Positions 7,936-15,444 of a stretch of DNA of 64,000 nt are shown in pieces (positions within the stretch are counted from its first letter, which is position 1; every line of letters starts with the position of its first letter). The DNA is taken from NCBI GenBank assembly GCA_902494555.1, contig CABUTR010000008.1, positions 16,156 to 80,155 of the forward strand. Direction: 5' to 3'. The stretch is from an uncultured Collinsella sp. (lineage in GTDB: Bacteria > Actinomycetota > Coriobacteriia > Coriobacteriales > Coriobacteriaceae). The notes beneath the pieces were generated by a model, which ran no database searches, was not told the origin of the DNA, and saw only the letters and a list, made by a program, of their open reading frames with translations. A program made the translations under genes and the position numbers.

Positions 7936-9084
7936 CTAGTTAGAGCTGGGCAGCGTGGCAGGAGCCTCGGCGCCGAGCTTTTTGCCAAAGGCCTCGAGCA
8001 GGCGGCTCGCCACGAGCGTCAGGATCAGATAGACCACGAGCGCCACGCAGTAGACCTCCATCTGGCGGTAGTACACGCCGGCGACGGTGGTGGTGGCATA
8101 CATGAGGTCGAACACGCCGATGACCGAGAGCACCGACGAATCCTTGATGTTGATGATGAGCTCGTTGGTGAGCGCCGGGATCGCGTTTTTAATGCCCTGG
8201 GGGAACACGACCTTGCGCATGGCCTGCCACTGCGACAAGCCCAGCGAGCGCGCCGCCTCGGCCTGGCCGGGGTCGATCGACTCGATGCCGCCGCGCAGGA
8301 CCTCCATCATGTAGGCGGTAGAGTTGAGCGAAATGGTGACAAGGCCGGCGGTGAAGGTGCTCCAAATCTGGTTGGCCTGGGCAGTCTCGAAGCCCATGCC
8401 GCGCAAAACGGTGAAGCCCGCGTAATAGATGAGCAGGCCCTGGACCATCATGGGCGTGCCGCGCACGATGGTGGAGTAGACGGTCGCAAAGCCGCGGCCG
8501 ATGCTCTTAAAGAAGCGCACCAGGTCGTTGTCTACGCGGTCGAAGGTCTGAATACGCAGGAACACAAAGAGCAGCGCCAGGAAGAATGCGATGACGGTGC
8601 CGAAGGTGGCAAGCGCGATGGTGATCTCGATGCCACGGATGAAGAAGTCCCCGCTCTTGTAGGTCATGTAGACCAGGCTCGACAAAAAGTCGCTGGGGTT
8701 GGAGTCCGAGACAATGCTCACCTGTACCAGGTCGATAAACGACATGACGCAACGGTCGATAAAGAAGATCGCCGCAATAGCAACGACGACATAGCTGCCC
8801 AGGCGCGCGCCGCGACGGAAGCGCTCGGAAGCAAACGGCGACGTTTCGCGATAGTCGTTCCAGTGCATGAGCTTGGTGACCAGCGCCGCCGCCGACACAA
8901 CGAGCCAGGCCCAAAGGATTGCCCAGAGGCAGTCTTGGAACACGCCCGTAGGCGCCAAGAAGCTCAGCGGCGTGGGGTTGCGTTGGCTAAATGCCAGGCC
9001 GAGCGCCGCGATAACGCTCGTGCCCAGGTATACATAACGGTGGTCTGCCTTGATAAAGGAGGCCAGGCGATTGATGGTTTTCAT
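7936..9084 (-). CDS. Polar amino acid ABC transporter, permease subunit
   Basis: Inner-membrane permease of the His/Glu/Gln/Arg family. The C-terminal ~220 residues carry the usual transmembrane set and the EAA loop (EAARSLGLSQWQAMRKVVFPQ) that docks to the ATPase. The first ~150 residues form extra hydrophobic segments (YVYLGTSVIAALGLAF, LWAILWAWLVVSAAALV, VVVAIAAIFFIDR), making it 382 residues against the usual 220-240. Only one permease gene is present, so a homodimer is likely. It is 9 bp from the binding-protein gene. Confidence 0.9.
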   Translation of the reverse strand: MKTINRLASFIKADHRYVYLGTSVIAALGLAFSQRNPTPLSFLAPTGVFQDCLWAILWAWLVVSAAALVTKLMHWNDYRETSPFASERFRRGARLGSYVVVAIAAIFFIDRCVMSFIDLVQVSIVSDSNPSDFLSSLVYMTYKSGDFFIRGIEITIALATFGTVIAFFLALLFVFLRIQTFDRVDNDLVRFFKSIGRGFATVYSTIVRGTPMMVQGLLIYYAGFTVLRGMGFETAQANQIWSTFTAGLVTISLNSTAYMMEVLRGGIESIDPGQAEAARSLGLSQWQAMRKVVFPQGIKNAIPALTNELIINIKDSSVLSVIGVFDLMYATTTVAGVYYRQMEVYCVALVVYLILTLVASRLLEAFGKKLGAEAPATLPSSN

Positions 9085-9093
9085 GCTGCCTCC

Positions 9094-10020
9094 CTATGCC
9101 GGCTGACGGTCGAGGCACGCGTCCCACATTTGGTCGCGCTCCTCTTGGCTAATGCCCTTGAGTGTCTTGTCGATGAGTTTAAGCAGCTTGTCCGAGCCCT
9201 TGCGGCAGCCGACGTTTGCCGTGACCTCCTGCTTGAAACCCTCGCCCTCGGCAAATTGAATCGGCACGATACCCGGGTTTTGCGCCATATAGCCCTTCTC
9301 GTTCTCGGTGTTGTAGGTCACGGCGTCGCACGTGCCCTGCAGCAGATTCGAAAACACCGTGGGGACCGAATCGACCGGGTTTTTGTGCACAACGCCCGGG
9401 ATCTCGTCAATGACAGTGTCGAGCATGGTGTCCTTTTGACCGAGCACCGTGGCACCGCTGAAGTCGCTGAGCTTGGTGGCGTTTTGGTAGGGCGAGCCCT
9501 CTTTTACGAACAGGCCAAAGTAACCAATGAAGTACGGGTCGGAAAAGCCGACGGACTCCTCGCGCTCGGGCGTGGCGCTCATGCCGGCGATGATGAGGTC
9601 GATCTGACCGTTGTTGAGCGAATCGATAAGGCCCGAGAAGCTCTGCTTGACGGCGACGGGCTCGCCGCCGAGAGCCTTGCAGACGATCTTGGCGATCTGC
9701 ACGTCGTAGCCATCGGCATAGGCGCCCTGCACGTTGTCGATGGGGATCGTGAACTCGCTGGCCTCGGAAACCTGCCAGTTGTACGGGGCGTAGGCCGCCT
9801 CCATGCCAATGCGGATCTTGTCCTTGCCGATCACGGAATCGGACAGGTCGTCGCGACCGCCGCCCGTCGTGGGCTGAACCACCTTGAGCGTGGACGGGCG
9901 CTGACAGCCGGCGAGCGCGCCGGCGACAACGGTAGCGCTCGCAGCAAGCGCACTGCCTAAGAAGATACGACGGCTGCACACCGGCTGGGTATGCGCGCCG
10001 CGCTGTAGTCGAGGTTGCAT
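9094..10020 (-). CDS. Amino acid ABC transporter substrate-binding lipoprotein (Tat-like signal)
   Basis: A 308-residue type 3 solute-binding protein. The N-terminus has a twin-arginine motif SRRIFLG, a hydrophobic core and a lipobox LAGC, which suggests export by Tat followed by lipid anchoring. The mature part shows the family pattern IRIGMEAAYAPYNW, then DGYDVQIAKIVCKALG, a ligand-binding segment DLIIAGMSATPEREESVGFSDPY and GTCDAVTYN. The ATG at 10020 has GGGAAGG upstream; an upstream TTG frame overlaps that site. It is the first gene of the importer operon. Confidence 0.9.
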   Translation of the reverse strand: MQPRLQRGAHTQPVCSRRIFLGSALAASATVVAGALAGCQRPSTLKVVQPTTGGGRDDLSDSVIGKDKIRIGMEAAYAPYNWQVSEASEFTIPIDNVQGAYADGYDVQIAKIVCKALGGEPVAVKQSFSGLIDSLNNGQIDLIIAGMSATPEREESVGFSDPYFIGYFGLFVKEGSPYQNATKLSDFSGATVLGQKDTMLDTVIDEIPGVVHKNPVDSVPTVFSNLLQGTCDAVTYNTENEKGYMAQNPGIVPIQFAEGEGFKQEVTANVGCRKGSDKLLKLIDKTLKGISQEERDQMWDACLDRQPA

Positions 10021-10202
10021 CTGGTGCCTTCCCAATTTCGTTTTGCTGACAATAAGACAGGATATACGTCAACAACCAGCAGCGCAGCATGTGCGCGAAA
10101 AATTAATAGGCACACGAGGACGATTGGCACAAAGTAACCTATCCCCCATGCACCAAGCCCTTGACGGAAACGGCGACGCCGATGTTTTGACAATGCCAGC
10201 GA
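10021..10202. other. Intergenic region upstream of the importer operon
   Basis: It holds the presumed promoter of the importer operon and the left flank of the structured repeat. The block GATGTTTTGACAATGCCAGC (10181-10200) matches the sequence before copy B2 near 60478-60496 almost exactly, so family B homology starts about 22 bp left of the outer helix. No gene was recognised. Confidence 0.45.
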
Positions 10203-10340
10203 GCGCTACCCAGAGCGAACAAGTTGGCATGAAAAAGGCAAGGCATAGACCTTCTGGTCATGCCTTGCCTTTTGAATGACAAATTGTCGCTCTGGGTGGC
10301 GCGCAGCGTCGACCGGTCCGCCGTTCGTTAGAACGGCGGA
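10203..10340 (+). repeat. Structured repeat family A/B, copy B1 (candidate RNA)
   Basis: Outer helix 10203-10217 pairs with 10288-10302 (one G-U/T wobble), followed by the conserved bulged A, then ACAA, TTG and CAT helices separated by G-A mismatches, a tandem GA/GA mismatch and a long apical hairpin with a bulged A. The linker GCAGCGTCGA is at 10303-10312. The second hairpin, TCCGCCGTTC-GTTA-GAACGGCGGA (10317-10340), differs in sequence from copies A1/A2 but pairs perfectly. The element ends 4 bp from the stop of the aldose-epimerase gene. Confidence 0.75.
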
Positions 10341-10344
10341 ACCT

Positions 10345-11238
10345 CTAGAGCAGGGTGACGCTAAAGGAACGGGTGTCGGTAGCGCCCGGCGCCAGCGTAA
10401 TGGTGTTGACCTTGTGCTCGAAGACGTCGTCCTCGGTGTCCATCGTGGTGTGACCGGTCCAAGGCTCGAGCGCCACAAACGGAGCGTCGTTGGCGGCAGA
10501 CCACACGCCGATGTACTTAAAGCCCTCAAAGTCGATCTTGACGCCATGGCCCGACTTGCGACCGCGCAGCGTGAGCGTGGAGCCCGGGGTATCGGTGAAC
10601 ATGATGGCGTCGTTATCGAAGCTACGGTGCGTGATGGGCAGCACGTCCGAGTTATCGGGAGCCTTGTAGCTACCCTCGAACGTCATAAGACCGTCGGGCG
10701 TGATGATGGGGGCCTCGTTAGTCCAAGCCTCGGTAAACGCCAGCTCGTAATCCTCGAATGCCTCGTCCTCGGCACCGGGGGCGGGCACGTTAAATGCGGG
10801 GTGGCCGCCCACCGAGAACGGCAGGTCCACGTCGCCGGTATTGGTGACGGCAAAGGTCTGGGTAAGCGTGGCGTCACCAGTCAGGGCATAGGTCATGTTG
10901 AGCTTAAAGTGGAACGGGAACGCCTTGAGCGACTCGGGCGTGTCAGTGATCTCGTACGTTACCGAGGAGCCGTCCTCCGAAACCTCGACCAGCTTGTGCT
11001 CGACGATGCGCGCGAGTCCGTGGCGCGGCATCTCGCAGGTGCCGGCCGCAGATGTCGCCATGTTGTTGCGCAGCGATCCCACAATGGGGAACAGGATGGG
11101 CGCATGCTTGCCCCAAAAGGCCGGGTCACCCTGCCACAGATACTCGTTGCCGTTGAGGGCAAGGCTCGTGAGCTGGGCGCCCATGGAATCGATGGCCGCG
11201 GTGAGGCCGCCGCGCTTGATGGTAGTGACGGTGGACAT
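10345..11238 (-). CDS. Aldose 1-epimerase family protein (LacX-like)
   Basis: A 297-residue galactose-mutarotase-fold protein. It starts with the typical strand TIKRGGLTAAIDSMGAQL, then EYLWQGDPAFWGKHAPILFPIVG and the His motif MPRHGLAR, followed by VGGHPAFNVP with the second conserved His. This matches the LacX/YeaD-type subgroup, which acts on free or phosphorylated hexoses, rather than classic GalM. The start at 11238 has GGAGGAAG. No sugar operon surrounds it. The precise substrate is unknown. Confidence 0.82.
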   Translation of the reverse strand: MSTVTTIKRGGLTAAIDSMGAQLTSLALNGNEYLWQGDPAFWGKHAPILFPIVGSLRNNMATSAAGTCEMPRHGLARIVEHKLVEVSEDGSSVTYEITDTPESLKAFPFHFKLNMTYALTGDATLTQTFAVTNTGDVDLPFSVGGHPAFNVPAPGAEDEAFEDYELAFTEAWTNEAPIITPDGLMTFEGSYKAPDNSDVLPITHRSFDNDAIMFTDTPGSTLTLRGRKSGHGVKIDFEGFKYIGVWSAANDAPFVALEPWTGHTTMDTEDDVFEHKVNTITLAPGATDTRSFSVTLL

Positions 11239-11317
11239 GCTACTTCCTCCAAAAGTAAACAACAGTGTCGAGGGCTATTGTCCCACTCTTGGCGGCAAGG
11301 AGAAGCGGCAGGCGCAG

Positions 11318-12187
11318 TTATTGAGCGATTGCGTAAAGGTCGAACCCGCCCTGCGGCGTGCTATCGATCGTATCGGGCGCCTGCGAGTTAAAGCTCACGG
11401 GAACCATGCGCTTTGAGGCGCGGAAGCGCGTGCCATCGGTGGCGACGGGCGGCTCATCGACCGTGAGCTCGTAGTCGCCGGGCTTGAGTTCGATGCCGTC
11501 ACCAGCGGAGTTGACATATTGATACTCGTCAATCGCCTGCCCCCTGAGTGTGCGGCCCACGATATGGATGAGCATCTGGCTGTCTCCGCGGGCGGTGTCC
11601 CATGTCGCACCGTCCTTGACCTCGACCGCCACATGCACCGAGCGCGTACGGCTGAGCGATTGCTCGACAGACATCTCGACCTTGGCGGCGTCTTTGCGCT
11701 GTTGCTCCACGTGGCTCCAGACATTTCCGATCGCCGAGCAAGCGATGACGCCGGCCATGAAGGCGATAAGGATGGGGCCGAGCGGCGAGCGACGTCCTGC
11801 ATCTTCCTCGCGAGACAGATTGGGGCGACGTGTGGGCGCGGGCGCCTGAGCACCCTGCGAGGGCACGTCGAGAATGCTGAAGGATGCCGTGCTGTCGGGG
11901 TCGATGGTATGGCGAGGTTGCGGGGTCTTTGCCGGCGAGATGGACATGTCGGCTGGCTCGCCGAGCGTGGCCGTAGCGTCGGCCTTGGCCTCGTCTGCCT
12001 CGGCCTGGGCCCAGGCCTGTTCAAAGGTTAGGGGCTCGACGGGGTCGAGGGCGGCGTCCGAGTCGGCGGCGACGACGTTGCCGGTCTCGTCCTCGTCGCT
12101 CGACACGTCACGCGGCGCGGGCTCGTCCCACTCTTCGTCCGGAGCCTCGCCCTCGCTATACCACCATTCAAAGTTATCAATATCCAT
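11318..12187 (-). CDS. Hypothetical single-pass membrane protein with acidic N-terminus
   Basis: I do not recognise the family. The 289-residue protein has an acidic, Glu/Asp/Ala-rich cytoplasmic N-terminal half (residues 1-120), one transmembrane segment (GPILIAFMAGVIACSAIGNVW) and an outside domain of about 140 residues beginning with SHVEQQRKDAAKVEMSVEQS. The outside part reads as beta-strand-rich (VHVAVEVKDGATWD, MLIHIVGRTLRG, GDYELTVDEPP). It starts at the ATG 12185-12187 after an AAGGGGG site. The 79-bp gap to the aldose epimerase suggests possible co-transcription. No catalytic motif was seen. Confidence 0.65.
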   Translation of the reverse strand: MDIDNFEWWYSEGEAPDEEWDEPAPRDVSSDEDETGNVVAADSDAALDPVEPLTFEQAWAQAEADEAKADATATLGEPADMSISPAKTPQPRHTIDPDSTASFSILDVPSQGAQAPAPTRRPNLSREEDAGRRSPLGPILIAFMAGVIACSAIGNVWSHVEQQRKDAAKVEMSVEQSLSRTRSVHVAVEVKDGATWDTARGDSQMLIHIVGRTLRGQAIDEYQYVNSAGDGIELKPGDYELTVDEPPVATDGTRFRASKRMVPVSFNSQAPDTIDSTPQGGFDLYAIAQ

Positions 12188-12262
12188 ACGGGGCGCCCCC
12201 TTGGCCTCGCAAATAAACACTTGCCAGCCTTATACCCCCAGATGGCACGGCGGCTCGCATGG

Positions 12263-12295
12263 AATGTAACAAAGGGACTATCCCTTTGTCACATT
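12263..12295. repeat. GACAAAGGGA palindrome (REP-like), copy 1
   Basis: AATGTAACAAAGGGA and TCCCTTTGTCACATT form a 15-bp hairpin with one mismatch and a 3-nt loop. It ends 6 bp from the stop codon of the ATPase gene. Related copies lie at 13774, 18753, 32287, 43154 and 45644. Confidence 0.75.
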
Positions 12296-12301
12296 TTGCG
12301 T

Positions 12302-13618
12302 TTAGCCGTGGGCGATCTTGTTTCTCAGCAAGAAGTCGACCGCCCCTACGATTCTGATGCCGTCGATGTCTGTTGGATGCTCACCATCCCTGACGATCAG
12401 GATCTTTTCGTACGAATCAGGGATTTTTCCCAGCGTGTTTAGTTTGAGCGGTCGCAGCTCGCGCTCTCTGGTCGCCTCGGCATCGATCCGTTCGGTAACC
12501 TGGATATATTTACGGTCCGATCCCTCGCCGATTGCGACAAAGTCGATTTCCCCCGCGCGCAGATGGCCGCAAAACACTTCGTATCCTTCAAAGACAAGCT
12601 GGTTGTAGATAACGTTCTCGAGCATCCTTCCGCTATCGCTGCCTCTATATCCGTCAAGATAGCTGCGGATTCCCGTATCGGCTATGTAATATTTACCGCC
12701 TGTCTTGAGGAGCTCCCGCCCCTTGACGTCATACCTTTTTACCTTGGTAAACAGGTACGTCTCTTCCAGAGCGTCAATATACGCCGACACCGTCGATGCG
12801 TTGGTCTTACCGCCCGATGATTCGTTGAGCGTCCCTACGATTTTGTTGACCGAGGTTTGATTGGAGATGTTGTCTGCCAGATACGCACAGAGCCGCTCGA
12901 GAACGTCGCGCTTGGTGATAGCTCCGCGACCTCTACGCGTCGCGCGCAATAGGATATCGCGCGCGACAATCGTCTGATAGAGGCTGCGGATGTAGTCGCG
13001 GCACGGTTCGCGTCTCGGCTCGTCATGAGCCAGAAACGGCATGCCGCCATAGGTTATGTACTGCTCGAGCACGGTGTTTGAATTAAGGCGATCGCCCGTC
13101 TTGGAAACGAGCTCGGCCCTCTCGTCAAGCCCTTCGGCAACGACCGCATCGATCGAGCGAAAATCAAGATACTCGCCAAACGTGAGCGGCTGCATCTTGA
13201 CCTCGATATACCGGCCCGAGATAAGCGTTGCAAGCTCGCTCGATAGCAAAAAGGCATTGGAGCCCGTGACATAGATATCGCACGGCAAATCGATTCGGAG
13301 CGAGTTAACCGCCTTTTCCCAGCCCTCGACATTCTGGAGCTCGTCAAAGAACAGATAGGGGCGATCGACACCGTCAACGCGCTCCCGAACCATGCGATAA
13401 AACGTCAGGTAATCTGTAATCCCCGCATACTCTAGAGATTCCATCTTAAAGGTCAGCAAACGCTCGGCCGGCACCCCCTGTTGCGCCAGGTGCTCCCTCA
13501 TCATATCCAATAACGTGGATTTGCCGCAACGGCGTATACCCGTCACGATTTTGATGAGGTCGGTATCCTGAAAAGCAATGAGTCGATCAAGATAGCGGCT
13601 TCGGCGAACGATGTTCAT
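12302..13618 (-). CDS. ATPase of the AAA_14/DUF4143 type
   Basis: A 438-residue protein with an N-terminal P-loop ATPase (Walker A GIRRCGKST near residue 27, Walker B YLFFDELQN near 107, sensor region YVTGSNAFLLSSELATLISGR) and a C-terminal nuclease-like DUF4143 half (EIDFVAIGEGSDRKYIQV). Such proteins are widespread accessory genes of unknown role. The coding sequence is visibly less GC-rich than its neighbours, and it is bordered by palindromes on both sides (12263-12295; 13646-13724), which suggests acquisition by transfer. The ATG at 13618 is the first Met of the frame. The function is unknown. Confidence 0.8.
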   Translation of the reverse strand: MNIVRRSRYLDRLIAFQDTDLIKIVTGIRRCGKSTLLDMMREHLAQQGVPAERLLTFKMESLEYAGITDYLTFYRMVRERVDGVDRPYLFFDELQNVEGWEKAVNSLRIDLPCDIYVTGSNAFLLSSELATLISGRYIEVKMQPLTFGEYLDFRSIDAVVAEGLDERAELVSKTGDRLNSNTVLEQYITYGGMPFLAHDEPRREPCRDYIRSLYQTIVARDILLRATRRGRGAITKRDVLERLCAYLADNISNQTSVNKIVGTLNESSGGKTNASTVSAYIDALEETYLFTKVKRYDVKGRELLKTGGKYYIADTGIRSYLDGYRGSDSGRMLENVIYNQLVFEGYEVFCGHLRAGEIDFVAIGEGSDRKYIQVTERIDAEATRERELRPLKLNTLGKIPDSYEKILIVRDGEHPTDIDGIRIVGAVDFLLRNKIAHG

Positions 13619-13645
13619 AGAGTCTCCCTAGCGCCCGGCCAGACG

Positions 13646-13724
13646 TAACATCTTATAAACTCGCATTATTTGCAAGTTTATAAGATGTTACCTTACAAAC
13701 TTGCAAATAATGCGAGTTTATAAG
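13646..13724. repeat. Double palindrome upstream of the ATPase gene
   Basis: A perfect 16-bp inverted repeat (TAACATCTTATAAACT at 13646-13661; AGTTTATAAGATGTTA at 13675-13690). The 33-bp core at 13652-13684 recurs in inverted orientation at 13692-13724 with one mismatch. The region is very AT-rich in a GC-rich genome and lies 28 bp upstream of the ATPase start. It could be an operator for autoregulation or the end of a mobile unit. Confidence 0.7.
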
Positions 13725-13773
13725 AAATGAGCCGCCTCCTCCGCTTTAAAACAAACTCGCGGTGCCGCTCGTC

Positions 13774-13806
13774 AATGTGACAAAGGGACTATCTCTTTGT
13801 CACATC
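13774..13806. repeat. GACAAAGGGA palindrome, copy 2
   Basis: AATGTGACAAAGGGA, CTA and TCTCTTTGTCACAT form a hairpin nearly identical to copy 1, with one weakened pair in the stem. It stands directly beside the GTTGCGGTG hairpin at 13811. Confidence 0.7.
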
Positions 13807-13810
13807 GAAG

Positions 13811-13873
13811 TTGCGGTGGAATAGTTCCCGTTTGTGCGATTACTCAGGCTATTTAGGAACTATTTCACCGCAA
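13811..13873. repeat. GTTGCGGTG hairpin, copy 1
   Basis: TTGCGGTGGAATAGTTCC (13811-13828) pairs with GGAACTATTTCACCGCAA (13856-13873), with one G-T wobble. It ends 1 bp from the stop codon of the MerR gene. A second copy at 40692 keeps the outer stem but changes the inner stem bases on both sides. Confidence 0.7.
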
Positions 13874-13874
13874 G

Positions 13875-14741
13875 TTATTTGAGGACAACGGGGACTTGGA
13901 TGCAGCAGAAGTCTTCTTGGTGGGACTCGTCGTAGCTCGTGGTATCGAGGTAGCAAAAGTCGAAAGCGTTGCCGATGGGCTGGAGCGCGTGCTTGTCCAT
14001 GCAGGCCACGACGGCGCGGATGCCCTCGGGCTCGTACGGCATGCCCCAGCGGCTCATGCACAGGTATGTGCCCTCGGGCAGCACTTCGATGCCGATCTCT
14101 GCCAGCTCGGCAGCATCGCTCGGCAGCATTTCCTCGGCACCGCGCGGCAGCACGGCAAAGGAGCCGGCACCGGCGATAGGGTCGTCGGAATGCAGCGCCT
14201 CGCGACGCAGCATGGCGCCCCAGCCGCGCATGGGACGCGTGCCCGTCAGCGCACGCATGCGCAGGATTGCCCGCATGAGCGTGGGGTGAAGCATCGAGCG
14301 GCCGCGCTCTATATCGCCCGGAAACTCCTCAAAGACCACGTAGCGGCGCTCGAATTGCTTGAGCTCCGGCTTGCCCTCGCGCTCGCGCCAGTAAACCGCC
14401 TCGTCGTAAAAGCTTAGACGCTCCTGTACGCTCGCGCGCTCGGCTTTGAGCCCGGCAATCTGCTCGTCGAGCGCCTGCACCCGCGAGCGCAGGTGATCGG
14501 TCATCTCGCCAATGTCGAACGTCGAGGTCAGGCGGTCAATCTCGTCGAGTTCGAGCCCCAGGTCGCGCAGCATGCAGATCAGACGCATGAGCGGGATCTG
14601 CGTAGGCGAATAGAAACGGTAGCCCTTTTCGTTCACCACGGCGGGCTTAAACAGGCCAATCTTGTCGTAGTAGATGAGCGTTTGGCGCGAAACGTTAAAC
14701 AAGCTCGCCATCTCGCTAATCGCATACATGCCCGTCTGCAT
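13875..14741 (-). CDS. MerR family transcriptional regulator with effector-binding domain
   Basis: A 288-residue regulator. The N-terminal MerR helix-turn-helix and wing read YAISEMASLFNVSRQTLIYYDKIGLFKP, followed by the dimer coiled coil (residues 75-115) and a C-terminal domain of BmrR/GyrI-like size. The start at 14741 follows GGGAGGG. It is on the same strand just after ubiX, separated by a terminator-like hairpin at 14773-14800, so it may control the ubiX-ubiD locus or be read through from it. The effector is not predictable. Confidence 0.85.
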   Translation of the reverse strand: MQTGMYAISEMASLFNVSRQTLIYYDKIGLFKPAVVNEKGYRFYSPTQIPLMRLICMLRDLGLELDEIDRLTSTFDIGEMTDHLRSRVQALDEQIAGLKAERASVQERLSFYDEAVYWREREGKPELKQFERRYVVFEEFPGDIERGRSMLHPTLMRAILRMRALTGTRPMRGWGAMLRREALHSDDPIAGAGSFAVLPRGAEEMLPSDAAELAEIGIEVLPEGTYLCMSRWGMPYEPEGIRAVVACMDKHALQPIGNAFDFCYLDTTSYDESHQEDFCCIQVPVVLK

Positions 14742-14772
14742 AGACCCTCCCGACACATCCTTTGACGCGAAA

Positions 14773-14800
14773 AGCCCGCCGCCCACAGGGGCAGCGGGCT
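14773..14800 (-). terminator. Rho-independent-type terminator after ubiX
   Basis: On the minus strand AGCCCGC-T-GCC pairs with GGC-G-GCGGGCT and is followed by TTTTCG. It lies between the ubiX stop and the MerR start, so most transcription of the decarboxylase genes should stop here. Confidence 0.65.
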
Positions 14801-14832
14801 CAGACACTCCTCGTATCCTACCCTAAAGACGC

Positions 14833-15411
14833 CTATGACCAGCGCTTATAGTTTGCACATGACACGCCGACGGCCTCGAGCGCCTTGGCGGCGATGTGAT
14901 GCACCGCGTCATCGAGCGTGGCGGGGCCGTTGTAAAACGTGAGCATGGGCGGCATGAGCATGACGCCCGGCACGCGCGCCAGGCGCGCCATGTTGTCGAC
15001 ATGAATGGCGCTGAAGGGCGTCTCGCGCACCATGAGCACCAGGCGGCGCTGCTCTTTCATCTGCACGTCGGCCGCGCGCAACAACAGGTTTTCGCTGTAG
15101 CCGCTCGCGATGCCGGCGAGCGTCTTCATGGAGCAGGGCGCCACGATCATGCCGTCGACCGGATAGGTGCCGCTTGCGATGGCGGCGCCGATGTTCTTGT
15201 TGTCGTAGACCGCATCGGCATAGCACGCAAACTCGTCGAGCGTCATGCCGAGCTCCTGCTCGATGGTAATCTCTCCCCCGCGCGTGACGACAAGCGCCGA
15301 CTCGGCACCGGCCTGACGCAGGCATTTGAGGCACTCAAGGCCCAGCGCGGCACCGCTGGCGCCCGAAACGCCAACGACGATGCGACGGGGACGGACAGAA
15401 GACTCAGGCAT
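14833..15411 (-). CDS. ubiX: UbiX-type flavin prenyltransferase
   Basis: Transfers a dimethylallyl group from DMAP (or DMAPP in some homologues) to FMN to make prenyl-FMN, the cofactor of UbiD decarboxylases. The 192-residue flavoprotein has GVSGASGAALGLECL at residue 14, VTRGGEIT, APCSMKTLAGIASG and the RETPFSAIHVDNM motif, all standard for UbiX. AAGGAG lies before the ATG at 15411. ubiD ends 33 bp upstream on the same strand, so the two are co-transcribed. Confidence 0.93.
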   Translation of the reverse strand: MPESSVRPRRIVVGVSGASGAALGLECLKCLRQAGAESALVVTRGGEITIEQELGMTLDEFACYADAVYDNKNIGAAIASGTYPVDGMIVAPCSMKTLAGIASGYSENLLLRAADVQMKEQRRLVLMVRETPFSAIHVDNMARLARVPGVMLMPPMLTFYNGPATLDDAVHHIAAKALEAVGVSCANYKRWS

Positions 15412-15444
15412 GACAACTCCTTAACTACTTGGTAGGGCTACTTA

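Noticed and set aside
9957..10193. 78-codon minus-strand ORF upstream of the importer binding protein
   Set aside because: It overlaps the start and signal peptide of the binding protein in another frame and has no ribosome site; the hydrophobic stretch is probably chance.
10206..10547. Short ORFs reading through the B-type repeat on both strands
   Set aside because: Identical peptides appear at both B copies because the repeat DNA is conserved; codon changes follow helix pairing, not protein sense.
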